From an uncultured Collinsella sp. (GTDB lineage Bacteria; Actinomycetota; Coriobacteriia; Coriobacteriales; Coriobacteriaceae): DNA of 7,258 bases. Of the stretch, positions 1 to 7,258 are shown piece by piece (the first letter of the stretch is position 1; every line of letters begins with the position of its first letter). Below the pieces are notes generated by a model. It was not told where the DNA came from. It did no database searches and was given only the letters and a program-made list of their open reading frames with translations. The translations under genes and the position numbers were made by a program. The stretch spans positions 1 through 7,258 of the forward strand of contig CABUWD010000100.1 of the NCBI GenBank assembly GCA_902495155.1, written 5' to 3'.

Positions 1-5
1 AACTT

Positions 6-29
6 CCTAATCGTTATGCCAACGTTAGG
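6..29. promoter_or_regulatory. Imperfect dyad upstream of the small HTH gene, candidate operator
   Basis: The arms CCTAA-(T)-CGTT (6-15) and AACGTTAGG (21-29) are complementary over nine pairs with one bulged T, around the five-base centre ATGCC. The same stretch can also be read as two direct copies, CGTTATGC (12-19) and CGTTAGGC (23-30), 7 of 8 identical and exactly 11 bp apart, which is one helical turn. It ends about 30 bp before the chosen start of the HTH protein, so autoregulation is a reasonable guess. It could equally be the tail of an upstream gene or chance, because the window begins here. Confidence 0.35.
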
Positions 30-59
30 CGTGCGTAAAGAGCGGTGAAGGAAAAGCCA

Positions 60-299
60 GTGGCGGACAGAAGAATCAACGCCCTGATGCGAAAAAGAAC
101 GTTGGGAGCGCTAGAGGAATCGGGTGTAACGCGCTACGGTCTCTGCCGCGATTTGAATCTGAATAAGGGAAACGTGTACGCATATTTAGCCGGTGATGAC
201 TCAAAGGTGAGCAGGGAGACGGCGCGCCGCATTATGGAATATGCGGAGGAGAGGGGCGCCCAAGAAGGGGCCGGGCGCCCGGTGTGTGTGGCGGGGTAA
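60..299 (+). CDS. Small helix-turn-helix DNA-binding protein (XRE/Cro-like), hypothetical
   Basis: This predicted 79-residue protein is very basic at its N-terminus. Residues about 24-43 (TRYGLCRDLNLNKGNVYAYL) read as a helix-turn-helix, with N33-N38 as the turn into the recognition helix. They are followed by GDDSKVSRETARRIMEYAE, a pattern seen in small Cro/XRE-type regulators. I know of no named family member, and no effector or enzymatic domain is visible. I chose GTG 60 because AAGGA (48-52) sits seven bases upstream. GTG 45 is also in frame, giving 84 aa, and overlaps a possible upstream stop as GTGA. An in-frame TAA at 36-38 rules out a longer form. GC is 95 of 180 bases over 61-240, clearly lower than the neighbours, and AGA/CGA/AGG arginine codons are frequent, which suggests an accessory or transferred gene. 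It could be a regulator or the antitoxin of a pair whose partner lies off the left edge; that is inference. Confidence 0.62.
   Translation: MADRRINALMRKRTLGALEESGVTRYGLCRDLNLNKGNVYAYLAGDDSKVSRETARRIMEYAEERGAQEGAGRPVCVAG
271..282. repeat. Perfect 12-bp GC palindrome with a second 8-bp copy, inside the HTH gene 3' end
   Basis: CCGGGCGCCCGG (271-282) is its own reverse complement. Its core GGGCGCCC (273-280) occurs a second time at 254-261, so the mRNA could form either two tiny self-palindromes or one GC-rich stem with an 11-base loop. No T-run follows closely, so this is not a normal intrinsic terminator. Function is unknown. Confidence 0.4.
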
Positions 300-332
300 G
301 ATTGATCGCGGTTTTGATTGATGACCGATTGA
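300..332 (+). repeat. Three GATTGA direct repeats between the HTH gene and rmuC
   Basis: GATTGAT occurs at 300-306 and 316-322, and GATTGA at 327-332, within a 51 bp AT-richer spacer. The steps are 16 and 11 bp. No -35/-10 pair with good spacing is visible, so rmuC may be read from upstream or from a promoter I cannot recognise. The repeats could bind a regulator, or they may be low-complexity coincidence. Confidence 0.3.
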
Positions 333-350
333 GTTTGTTGGGCGGAGTCT

Positions 351-1706
351 ATGTCTGCTATTGATATTGTGCTTGTTGTGATCGCCTTGGTGGCGGTGGG
401 GGTTGCTGTGGCTTGCGCCCTCCAGCTCAAGAGCCTGCGTGCCGAGTTGCGGGGGCGTGGCGACAGTAGCGTGGAAACGCTGGCAGCACTCGAGCAGGCC
501 AACAACGCGATCGATGCCCTGAACGTCGCGCTGGCCGAAACCCGCCGCACGGCCAATGCCATCGCGCAGCAGCAGACGACAGATGCGGCCGTGGAGCAGC
601 AACGTTACCTGACCATCGCACGTGAGTTTTCGCAAGCTGGTGACCGGATGGATGACCTGCGCCGCGAGACGGCCCAACAGCTCGGTGCCAACCGCGAGGG
701 CATCGAGCACCGCCTGGACAAGGTGCGCGAGACGGTCGATGCCCAGCTGGGCGCCATCCGCAAAGACAACAACGTGCAACTCGATCAGATGCGCGCGACG
801 GTGGACGAGAAGCTCTCCCGCACGCTCAACGATCGCCTGTCGGCATCGTTTAAGCAGGTGAGCGACCAGCTCGAGGCCGTGTACAAGGGCCTGGGCGACA
901 TGCAGTCCATCGCCACCGGCGTGGGCGACCTTAAGCGCGTGCTGGGCAACGTGAAGGCGCGTGGCATTTTGGGCGAGGTGCAGCTGGGTGCAATTCTGGC
1001 GGACATCCTTACGCCCGACCAGTATCTGGAAAACGTTGCCACCAAGCCCGGCGCCTCGGAGCGCGTTGAGTTTGCCGTCAAGCTGCCGGTAGACGAGGGC
1101 GATCCCGTGCTGCTGCCGATCGACTCCAAGTTTCCGGGCGACGCGTACGAGCATCTGCTCGACGCCCAGGAGTCGGGCGATGCGGAGGCCGTTGCCGCGG
1201 CACGCAAGACGCTCGATATGATGGTCAAGCGCGAGGCCAAGGACATCTGCGAAAAGTACCTGAGTGTGCCGGCAACGACCAACTTTGGCATTATGTTCGT
1301 TCCGTTTGAGGGACTGTACGCCGAGGTCGTCAGCCGCCCCGGGCTTATCGAGACCCTGGGCCGCGACTATCACGTCAACGTTGCCGGTCCCAGCACCATG
1401 GCGGCCATCCTCAACAGTCTGCAGATGAGCTATCAGACGTTTAAGTTGCAAAAACGTACCGACGACGTGCTGCGCGTGCTCTCCGCCGTCAAGGCCGAGC
1501 TGCCGCGCTATCAAAAGGCGCTGCGCCGCGCCCAGCAGCAGATCGAGACCGCGGGCAAAACGGTCGAGGGCATCATCACCACGCGCACCAACGTCATGGA
1601 GCGCAAGCTCAAGGACATCGATGCGCTGGAAGACGCCGACCAAGCCGATGAGATCTTGGGACTCACGTCCGCGAGCCTTCTCGCGGACCAAGAAGACGAG
1701 GACTAA
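351..1706 (+). CDS. rmuC: RmuC family protein (membrane-anchored, nuclease-fold DNA recombination protein)
   Basis: The protein has 451 residues. A single hydrophobic segment at about 5-23 (IVLVVIALVAVGVAVACAL) anchors it in the membrane. A long charged, Ala/Gln/Arg-rich region to about residue 180 looks like coiled coil. The conserved RmuC domain follows: KRVLGNVKARGILGEVQLG (E209 in GEVQ), NVATKPGASERVEFAVKLP, then LPIDSKFP with D258 and K260 as the likely PD-(D/E)XK catalytic pair, FVPFEGLYAEV, and GPSTMAAILNSLQMSYQTF. The tail is acidic (ADQEDED). Established knowledge: RmuC homologues are predicted nucleases, and E. coli rmuC affects inversion at short inverted repeats; the biochemical substrate is poorly defined. 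The ATG is preceded by GGAG at 344-347, a short three-base spacing. The gene starts 51 bp after the HTH gene and ends in a strong terminator. Length and motifs look complete. Confidence 0.95.
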   Translation: MSAIDIVLVVIALVAVGVAVACALQLKSLRAELRGRGDSSVETLAALEQANNAIDALNVALAETRRTANAIAQQQTTDAAVEQQRYLTIAREFSQAGDRMDDLRRETAQQLGANREGIEHRLDKVRETVDAQLGAIRKDNNVQLDQMRATVDEKLSRTLNDRLSASFKQVSDQLEAVYKGLGDMQSIATGVGDLKRVLGNVKARGILGEVQLGAILADILTPDQYLENVATKPGASERVEFAVKLPVDEGDPVLLPIDSKFPGDAYEHLLDAQESGDAEAVAAARKTLDMMVKREAKDICEKYLSVPATTNFGIMFVPFEGLYAEVVSRPGLIETLGRDYHVNVAGPSTMAAILNSLQMSYQTFKLQKRTDDVLRVLSAVKAELPRYQKALRRAQQQIETAGKTVEGIITTRTNVMERKLKDIDALEDADQADEILGLTSASLLADQEDED

Positions 1707-1717
1707 TTGCAACAAGA

Positions 1718-1758
1718 CGGTGGGGCACCGGCGCAAACGCGGGCGCCCCACCGCTTTT
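1718..1758 (+). terminator. Intrinsic terminator after rmuC
   Basis: CGGTGGGGC (1718-1726) pairs perfectly with GCCCCACCG (1745-1753) over nine bases. The same register continues inward with CC/GG and GCG/CGC pairs separated by two mismatches, closing on a CAAA tetraloop (1734-1737). CTTTTC follows directly; the T-run is only four bases long, but the stem is very stable. It begins 12 bp after the rmuC stop codon, so rmuC and the ABC gene are probably separate transcription units. Confidence 0.85.
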
Positions 1759-1768
1759 CGTATCGCAC

Positions 1769-1820
1769 TTGTCTGAAGCGTGCTCCAATGTGCAACAATG
1801 GCGTCTCGCCCTATCAGACA
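1769..1820 (+). promoter_or_regulatory. Candidate promoter/operator of the ABC exporter gene
   Basis: A weak sigma-70-like pair is TTGTCT (1769-1774) and AACAAT (1794-1799), with a long 19 bp spacer. Two near-identical 10-mers of the form GTGCNNCAAT lie end to end at 1780-1789 and 1790-1799. The region is bracketed by the inverted repeat TGTCTGA (1770-1776) and TCAGACA (1814-1820). Because a terminator precedes it and a gene follows, a promoter must lie near here, but the exact boxes and any regulator are inferred. Confidence 0.4.
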
Positions 1821-1833
1821 CGAAAGGAAGCCC

Positions 1834-3636
<1,803 letters not shown>

Positions 3637-3649
3637 GCGACTCGGACGT

Positions 3650-3680
3650 GGGACAATTGTGCCCATAAGTTTATTGTGCC
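3650..3680. promoter_or_regulatory. Imperfect palindrome plus repeated half-site before nth
   Basis: The 63 bp gap contains GGGACAATTGTGCC (3650-3663), symmetric at 12 of 14 positions about 3656/3657. Its right half, ATTGTGCC (3656-3663), recurs exactly at 3673-3680, 17 bp on. This gives three related half-sites, one inverted. It may be an operator or part of the nth promoter; no convincing -35/-10 pair is visible, and no strong terminator for the ABC gene is seen here either. Confidence 0.35.
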
Positions 3681-3699
3681 GTTGAGCCGAGGAGTCGTT

Positions 3700-4365
3700 A
3701 TGCCACGCGAGACCAATGCCGCCAAGCGCGAGCGCGCCATCGAGGTGTGTGAGCGCCTCAACCGTCGCTATGGCCCGGTCGAGTGCTTTTTGGACCACGA
3801 GAATCCCTTCCGCCTGCTGATCGCGGTGCTGCTCTCGGCGCAAACGACCGATGCACAGGTCAACAAGGTGACGCCGCGGCTGTTTGCCCAGTGGCCCACG
3901 CCCGAGGCCATGGCCGGGGCGAGCGTGGCTGACGTGGCAGACACTATCAAGTCACTCGGCTTCTACAAGAGCAAAGCCAAGCATGCCGTCGAGGCCGCGC
4001 AGATGATCGTCGCCGACTATGGCGGCGAGGTGCCGGCCGACATGAAGGAACTCGTGAAGCTGCCGGGCGTGGGACGCAAGACGGCGAACATCGTGCTCAA
4101 CGTGGGGTATGGCATCGTGGAGGGCATTGCGGTGGACACGCACGTCAACCGCATTGCGCACCGCCTGATGCTGAGTCCCAAGACGCATGCAAAGGAGCCG
4201 CTCAAGACCGAGCAAGATCTGCTCAAGATTTTGCCGCACGAGTATTGGGAGTCGGTCAACCATCAGTGGATCACCTTCGGTCGCGAGATCTGCGACGCCC
4301 GCAAACCCAAGTGTGACGAGTGTCCGCTGGCAGATTTGTGCCCCAGCGTGCGCGTAGCGGGGTAG
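3700..4365 (+). CDS. nth: Endonuclease III (DNA glycosylase / AP lyase)
   Basis: This 221-residue protein is close to the 211 residues of E. coli Nth. It removes oxidised pyrimidines from DNA and cleaves the abasic site, the first steps of base excision repair. Visible features are the N-terminal helical region with LLSAQTTDAQVN (44-55), the helix-hairpin-helix LPGVGRKTAN (121-130) with catalytic lysine K127, and the catalytic aspartate D146 in VDTHVNR. Iron-sulphur cluster cysteines C198, C205, C208 and C214 have the canonical C-X6-C-X2-C-X5-C spacing. The K-to-D distance is 19 residues, one more than in E. coli, because of a slightly longer loop. ATG 3700 is preceded by GAGGAG (3689-3694) five bases away; an in-frame GTG at 3676 would place that site inside the gene. 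It lies 63 bp after the exporter and 157 bp before mfd. Confidence 0.96.
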   Translation: MPRETNAAKRERAIEVCERLNRRYGPVECFLDHENPFRLLIAVLLSAQTTDAQVNKVTPRLFAQWPTPEAMAGASVADVADTIKSLGFYKSKAKHAVEAAQMIVADYGGEVPADMKELVKLPGVGRKTANIVLNVGYGIVEGIAVDTHVNRIAHRLMLSPKTHAKEPLKTEQDLLKILPHEYWESVNHQWITFGREICDARKPKCDECPLADLCPSVRVAG

Positions 4366-4370
4366 GGCGG

Positions 4371-4395
4371 AACGCATCTTCGTCTGGCGTTTTTT
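4371..4395 (+). terminator. Weak intrinsic terminator after nth
   Basis: AACGC (4371-4375) pairs with GCGTT (4387-4391) around an 11-base loop, and the T-run at 4390-4395 totals six. It begins five bases after the nth stop codon. The stem is short, so termination may be partial. Confidence 0.35.
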
Positions 4396-4413
4396 GCGGG
4401 GCTGGGTTTGCCC

Positions 4414-4444
4414 TTGAGCCGGAGTCCTCTCCATGCGCTACCAT
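4414..4444 (+). promoter_or_regulatory. Possible weak promoter for mfd
   Basis: TTGAGC (4414-4419) and TACCAT (4439-4444) each match four of six sigma-70 consensus positions, but the spacer is 19 bp. The layout resembles the candidate in front of the ABC gene, which also has a 19 bp spacer. A transcript starting near 4451 would run straight into the hairpin at 4470-4497 before reaching mfd. Confidence 0.25.
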
Positions 4445-4469
4445 GACAGACAATGTATTTGACGTACGA

Positions 4470-4497
4470 CCCGCCGAGCTTGCCCCGGCGGGCTTTT
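4470..4497 (+). terminator. Terminator-like hairpin just upstream of mfd
   Basis: CCCGCCG (4470-4476) pairs perfectly with CGGCGGG (4486-4492) around a nine-base loop and is followed by CTTTT (4493-4497). It ends 25 bases before the mfd ATG, leaving little room for a promoter after it. It may be the main terminator of the nth transcript, or an attenuator in the mfd leader. Confidence 0.6.
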
Positions 4498-4522
4498 GGC
4501 GTTGCGATGCCGGAGGAACAGC

Positions 4523-7258
4523 ATGCTCATTCACCGTATAGCCGCGCAGCTCTACACTGCCGAGGCGCTGCAGACCGTCGAGGCCGGACTCGATGCCGGC
4601 GAGGACGTGACGCTGGCCGTGTCGCAGTCGGGTCGCACGCTTATGGCGGCCGCCCAGTTTGCGCGCCGTCCTCGCCCGACGGGCTATTTCGTTAGCGGCG
4701 AGGACGCGGCCGATCGCGCTGCGCGCAGCCTGGCCGCCTATGTGGGGCTGGCGCACGTGTGCCGCTTTCCCGAGCGCAAGGACTACCCTTGGCGCGAGCA
4801 GGCGCCCGACGACGCCGTGGTGGCGCAGCGCTGCGAGGCTCTGGGGCGCATCGTGCGCGGGGACAACTGCATCATGGTTGCCTCAGCCCGCGCGCTGCTG
4901 CGCTGCGTGCCGCCGGTCGAGAGTCGCTATTGGGAGTCCACCACTTTTGCGGTGGGCGAGGAGATTCCTTTTGACGAGGTGCCGCAGCGCCTGGTGGGCA
5001 TGGGCTACACCAATGCCGGCGCCGCTGATGCGCCCGGTCTGTTCCGCGTTCACGGCGACACCGTCGAGGTGTTCCCTGCACAGGAAAAGGCACCCGTACG
5101 CATTGAGTTCTTTGGCGACGAGATTGACCGCATCCGCCGCATGGTGAGCTCAACGGGGCAGACCATCGGCAACGAGGACAGTATCGAGATCTTCCCCTGC
5201 CGTGAGCTGGCGCTTACCGACGATGCCGTTCACAACATGCACGTGGCGCTCTACCGCGCCAGCCAGGATGACAGCAAACTGGCGGCGCTGCTCGAGATGG
5301 TGGATGCACGCATTGTTACGCCCGAGCTCGACCGCTTTTTGCCGGTGATGTACGGCCAGACCGTAAGCCCGTTGGCGCACGTGAGCGGCAAGGCACTCGT
5401 GGTTCTGTCCGAGCCGCGCTCGCTGTTCGACGACTGCCTGCGCGCCTACGAGGATATTGAGACCCGTGCCGGCGAGGCAGGGATTGACCGCCTGGATGGT
5501 CTGTACGTGCGCGCCCAACAGCTCGATTTTGGTGCCCAGCAGCGCCTGAACTATGTGAGCCTGATTCGCGCCGGCGGTGCGGTGACGGCCGAGCTCAAGA
5601 TTGAGCAGCCGGCCATCGCGGGCTCGGACAACCGTTTTATGACGCGCATCCAGGAGGTCGTGGGCAAGCGTTATGCCTGCGTGTTCGCCATCCCCGACCG
5701 CGGTGCGCGCGAGTCGATGGAGCTCACCTTTGGCGACGAGGGCATTACCTTTGAGGAATCGCTGACCGCGGCGCCCGAAAACGCGGGCATTATCGGCGAC
5801 CGTGTGCGCGTGGCGGCGGCGGATTCTGCCGATCGCGCCGCACGCCAGGAGGCCCATGCCTCGATCCGTGAACGCAAAGCCGACGCGCTCAACGCCCGCT
5901 CTCTGGAGGCCGGTGCCGCCCAGGCTGCCGCCGGCGCCGCCGTGCCCACCATCTCGCGCGGACGCGTGACCTTTGTGGACGCCGCCCTGCCGCAGGGCGT
6001 GGTGGTGCCCGATGCCAACCTGGCCGTGTTCTCGATCGCCGACCTCAACGCCCGCATGGACGCCAACCGCGCGCGTAGCCGCCGCAAAGTGGACATTACG
6101 CAGATTACCTTCCCGTTTAAGCCGGGCGACTACGTGGTGCACGCTACCCACGGCATCGCGCTCTTTAGCGAGATCGCGCGCCAGGAAGTGGGCGGCAAGG
6201 AACGCGACTACTTTTTGCTGGAATATGCTGATGGCGACAAGCTCTACGTGCCGCTCGAACAGGTCGACCGCATCACGCGCTACGTTGGCCCCGACGGCGA
6301 CAAGCCGCGCCTGACCAGGCTCAATACCGCCGACTGGACGCGTGCCACCAACAAGGCGCGCAAGAACGCCAAAAAGCTGGCGTTTGACCTGGTCGACCTG
6401 TATACGCGCCGCTCGTCGATTACCGGTATCGCCTGTCCGCCCGATACGCCCGAGCAGATCGAGATGGAGGAGAGCTTCCCCTACGACGAGACGCGCGACC
6501 AGCTGGAGGCTATCGCCGACATCAAGGCCGACATGGAGGCGCCCAAGCCCATGGACCGCCTGCTCTGCGGTGACGTGGGCTTCGGCAAGACCGAGGTTGC
6601 CCTGCGCGCGGCGTTTAAGTGCGTGGACTCCGGTCGCCAAGTCATGGTGCTCTGCCCCACGACCATTCTGGCCCAGCAGCACTACGAGACGTTCTTTGAG
6701 CGCTTTGCCCCGTTTGGCCTCGAGGTCGAAGTGCTCAGCCGCTTCCGCACCCCGGCGCAGCAGAAGCGCGCGCTCAAGGCGTTTGCCGAGGGCACGATTG
6801 ATGTGCTCATCGGCACGCATCGTCTGCTTTCGGCCGATGTGAACCCCAAAAACCTGGGCCTGGTGATCATTGACGAGGAGCAACGCTTTGGCGTGCAGCA
6901 CAAGGAACAGCTCAAAAACCTGCGCGAGCAAATCGACGTGCTCACGCTTTCGGCCACGCCCATCCCGCGAACCATGCAGATGGCCACGAGCGGCGTGCGC
7001 GACATGAGTCTGATCACCACGCCGCCGACCGGGCGCCGCCCCGTGATCGTGCACGTGGGGGAGTACGACCCCGACGTGGTGAGCGCGGCGATTCGCCTGG
7101 AGGTGGGTCGCGGCGGCCAGGTGTACTACGTGTCCAACCGCGTCAAGACCATCGACGACGCCGTGGCACGCGTGCACGAGGCCGCGCCCGAGGCGCGCGT
7201 GTGCGTGGCGCACGGCAAGATGAGCCCGCGCGAGGTCGAGGACGTGATGATCGAGTTC
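4523..7258 (+). CDS. mfd: Transcription-repair coupling factor Mfd (3' end cut by window)
   Basis: There are 912 codons with no stop before the window end; homologues run to about 1150-1180 residues. Mfd is a DNA translocase that displaces stalled RNA polymerase and recruits UvrA for nucleotide excision repair. The UvrB-like N-terminal module shows PGLFRVHGDTVEVFP (171-185) and IEFFGDEID (194-202). The RNA-polymerase-interacting domain starts near 530 (FKPGDYVVHATHGIALF). The motor has FPYDETRDQL, Walker A GDVGFGKT (683-690, K689), LCPTTILAQQHYETF, Walker B DEEQ (784-787) and TLSATPIPRT (808-817). Missing beyond the edge are the later helicase motifs, the TRG region and the C-terminal autoinhibitory domain. 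An Ala-rich charged stretch at about 431-473 looks like a family-variable insertion; the Walker A lysine is 55 positions later than E. coli K634. The start is supported by GGAGGA (4512-4517), five bases before the ATG. No pth gene precedes it, unlike B. subtilis. Confidence 0.96.
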   Translation, partial: MLIHRIAAQLYTAEALQTVEAGLDAGEDVTLAVSQSGRTLMAAAQFARRPRPTGYFVSGEDAADRAARSLAAYVGLAHVCRFPERKDYPWREQAPDDAVVAQRCEALGRIVRGDNCIMVASARALLRCVPPVESRYWESTTFAVGEEIPFDEVPQRLVGMGYTNAGAADAPGLFRVHGDTVEVFPAQEKAPVRIEFFGDEIDRIRRMVSSTGQTIGNEDSIEIFPCRELALTDDAVHNMHVALYRASQDDSKLAALLEMVDARIVTPELDRFLPVMYGQTVSPLAHVSGKALVVLSEPRSLFDDCLRAYEDIETRAGEAGIDRLDGLYVRAQQLDFGAQQRLNYVSLIRAGGAVTAELKIEQPAIAGSDNRFMTRIQEVVGKRYACVFAIPDRGARESMELTFGDEGITFEESLTAAPENAGIIGDRVRVAAADSADRAARQEAHASIRERKADALNARSLEAGAAQAAAGAAVPTISRGRVTFVDAALPQGVVVPDANLAVFSIADLNARMDANRARSRRKVDITQITFPFKPGDYVVHATHGIALFSEIARQEVGGKERDYFLLEYADGDKLYVPLEQVDRITRYVGPDGDKPRLTRLNTADWTRATNKARKNAKKLAFDLVDLYTRRSSITGIACPPDTPEQIEMEESFPYDETRDQLEAIADIKADMEAPKPMDRLLCGDVGFGKTEVALRAAFKCVDSGRQVMVLCPTTILAQQHYETFFERFAPFGLEVEVLSRFRTPAQQKRALKAFAEGTIDVLIGTHRLLSADVNPKNLGLVIIDEEQRFGVQHKEQLKNLREQIDVLTLSATPIPRTMQMATSGVRDMSLITTPPTGRRPVIVHVGEYDPDVVSAAIRLEVGRGGQVYYVSNRVKTIDDAVARVHEAAPEARVCVAHGKMSPREVEDVMIEF

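Noticed and set aside
1780..1833. GTG 1780 as the start of the ABC exporter
   Set aside because: The extension would be encoded by the promoter/repeat region, and ATG 1834 has a well-spaced AGGA site.
3650..3663. LexA/SOS box before nth
   Set aside because: The palindrome GGNACAATTGTNCC does not contain the GAAC...GTTC core expected of Gram-positive LexA sites.
3676..3699. GTG 3676 as the start of nth
   Set aside because: It lacks a ribosome-binding site of its own, and GAGGAG sits correctly before ATG 3700; the resulting length also fits the family.
4271..4756. Antisense and alternative-frame open stretches across the nth-mfd gap
   Set aside because: They overlap the ends of two well-supported genes, span a terminator hairpin, and show no recognisable protein.
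5150..7213. 687-codon antisense open frame opposite mfd
   Set aside because: Same cause: the + strand encodes unmistakable Mfd motifs throughout, and the antisense translation is His/Ala/Gly/Arg-rich with no known motif.

Overview
The window is about 7.3 kb of GC-rich bacterial chromosome. All recognised genes lie on the + strand, packed head to tail with short gaps (51 to 157 bp). Codons in the four large genes strongly favour G or C in the third position. That bias, the protein sequences and the short spacers suggest a high-GC Gram-positive such as a Coriobacteriia (Collinsella-like) actinobacterium. This assignment is inference from general impression and was not tested by any search.

Layout, left to right: a short left edge with an imperfect dyad; a small helix-turn-helix protein (60-299) that is less GC-rich and uses rarer arginine codons than its neighbours; rmuC (351-1706), followed by a strong hairpin terminator; a gap with promoter-like and repeat signals; a complete single-chain ABC exporter (1834-3636); a 63 bp gap with an imperfect palindrome and a repeated half-site; nth, endonuclease III (3700-4365); a 157 bp gap with one weak and one good terminator-like hairpin; and mfd (4523 to beyond the right edge). 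mfd encodes the transcription-repair coupling factor and is cut by the window end inside its second motor lobe.

Three of the five genes act in DNA maintenance. RmuC is a membrane-anchored, nuclease-fold protein linked to limiting DNA rearrangement. Nth excises oxidised pyrimidines. Mfd removes stalled RNA polymerase and recruits UvrA. The ABC exporter has no obvious link to them. The strong terminator after rmuC and the hairpins before mfd argue that this is a neighbourhood of separately transcribed units rather than one repair operon.

I see no convincing new multi-gene system here. The most interesting points are regulatory: the small HTH gene with a dyad just upstream and a possible overlapping gene beyond the left edge, the terminator-like hairpin placed only 25 nt before the mfd start codon, and structured repeats in front of the exporter and nth. 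The long antisense reading frames are shadows of GC-rich genes.
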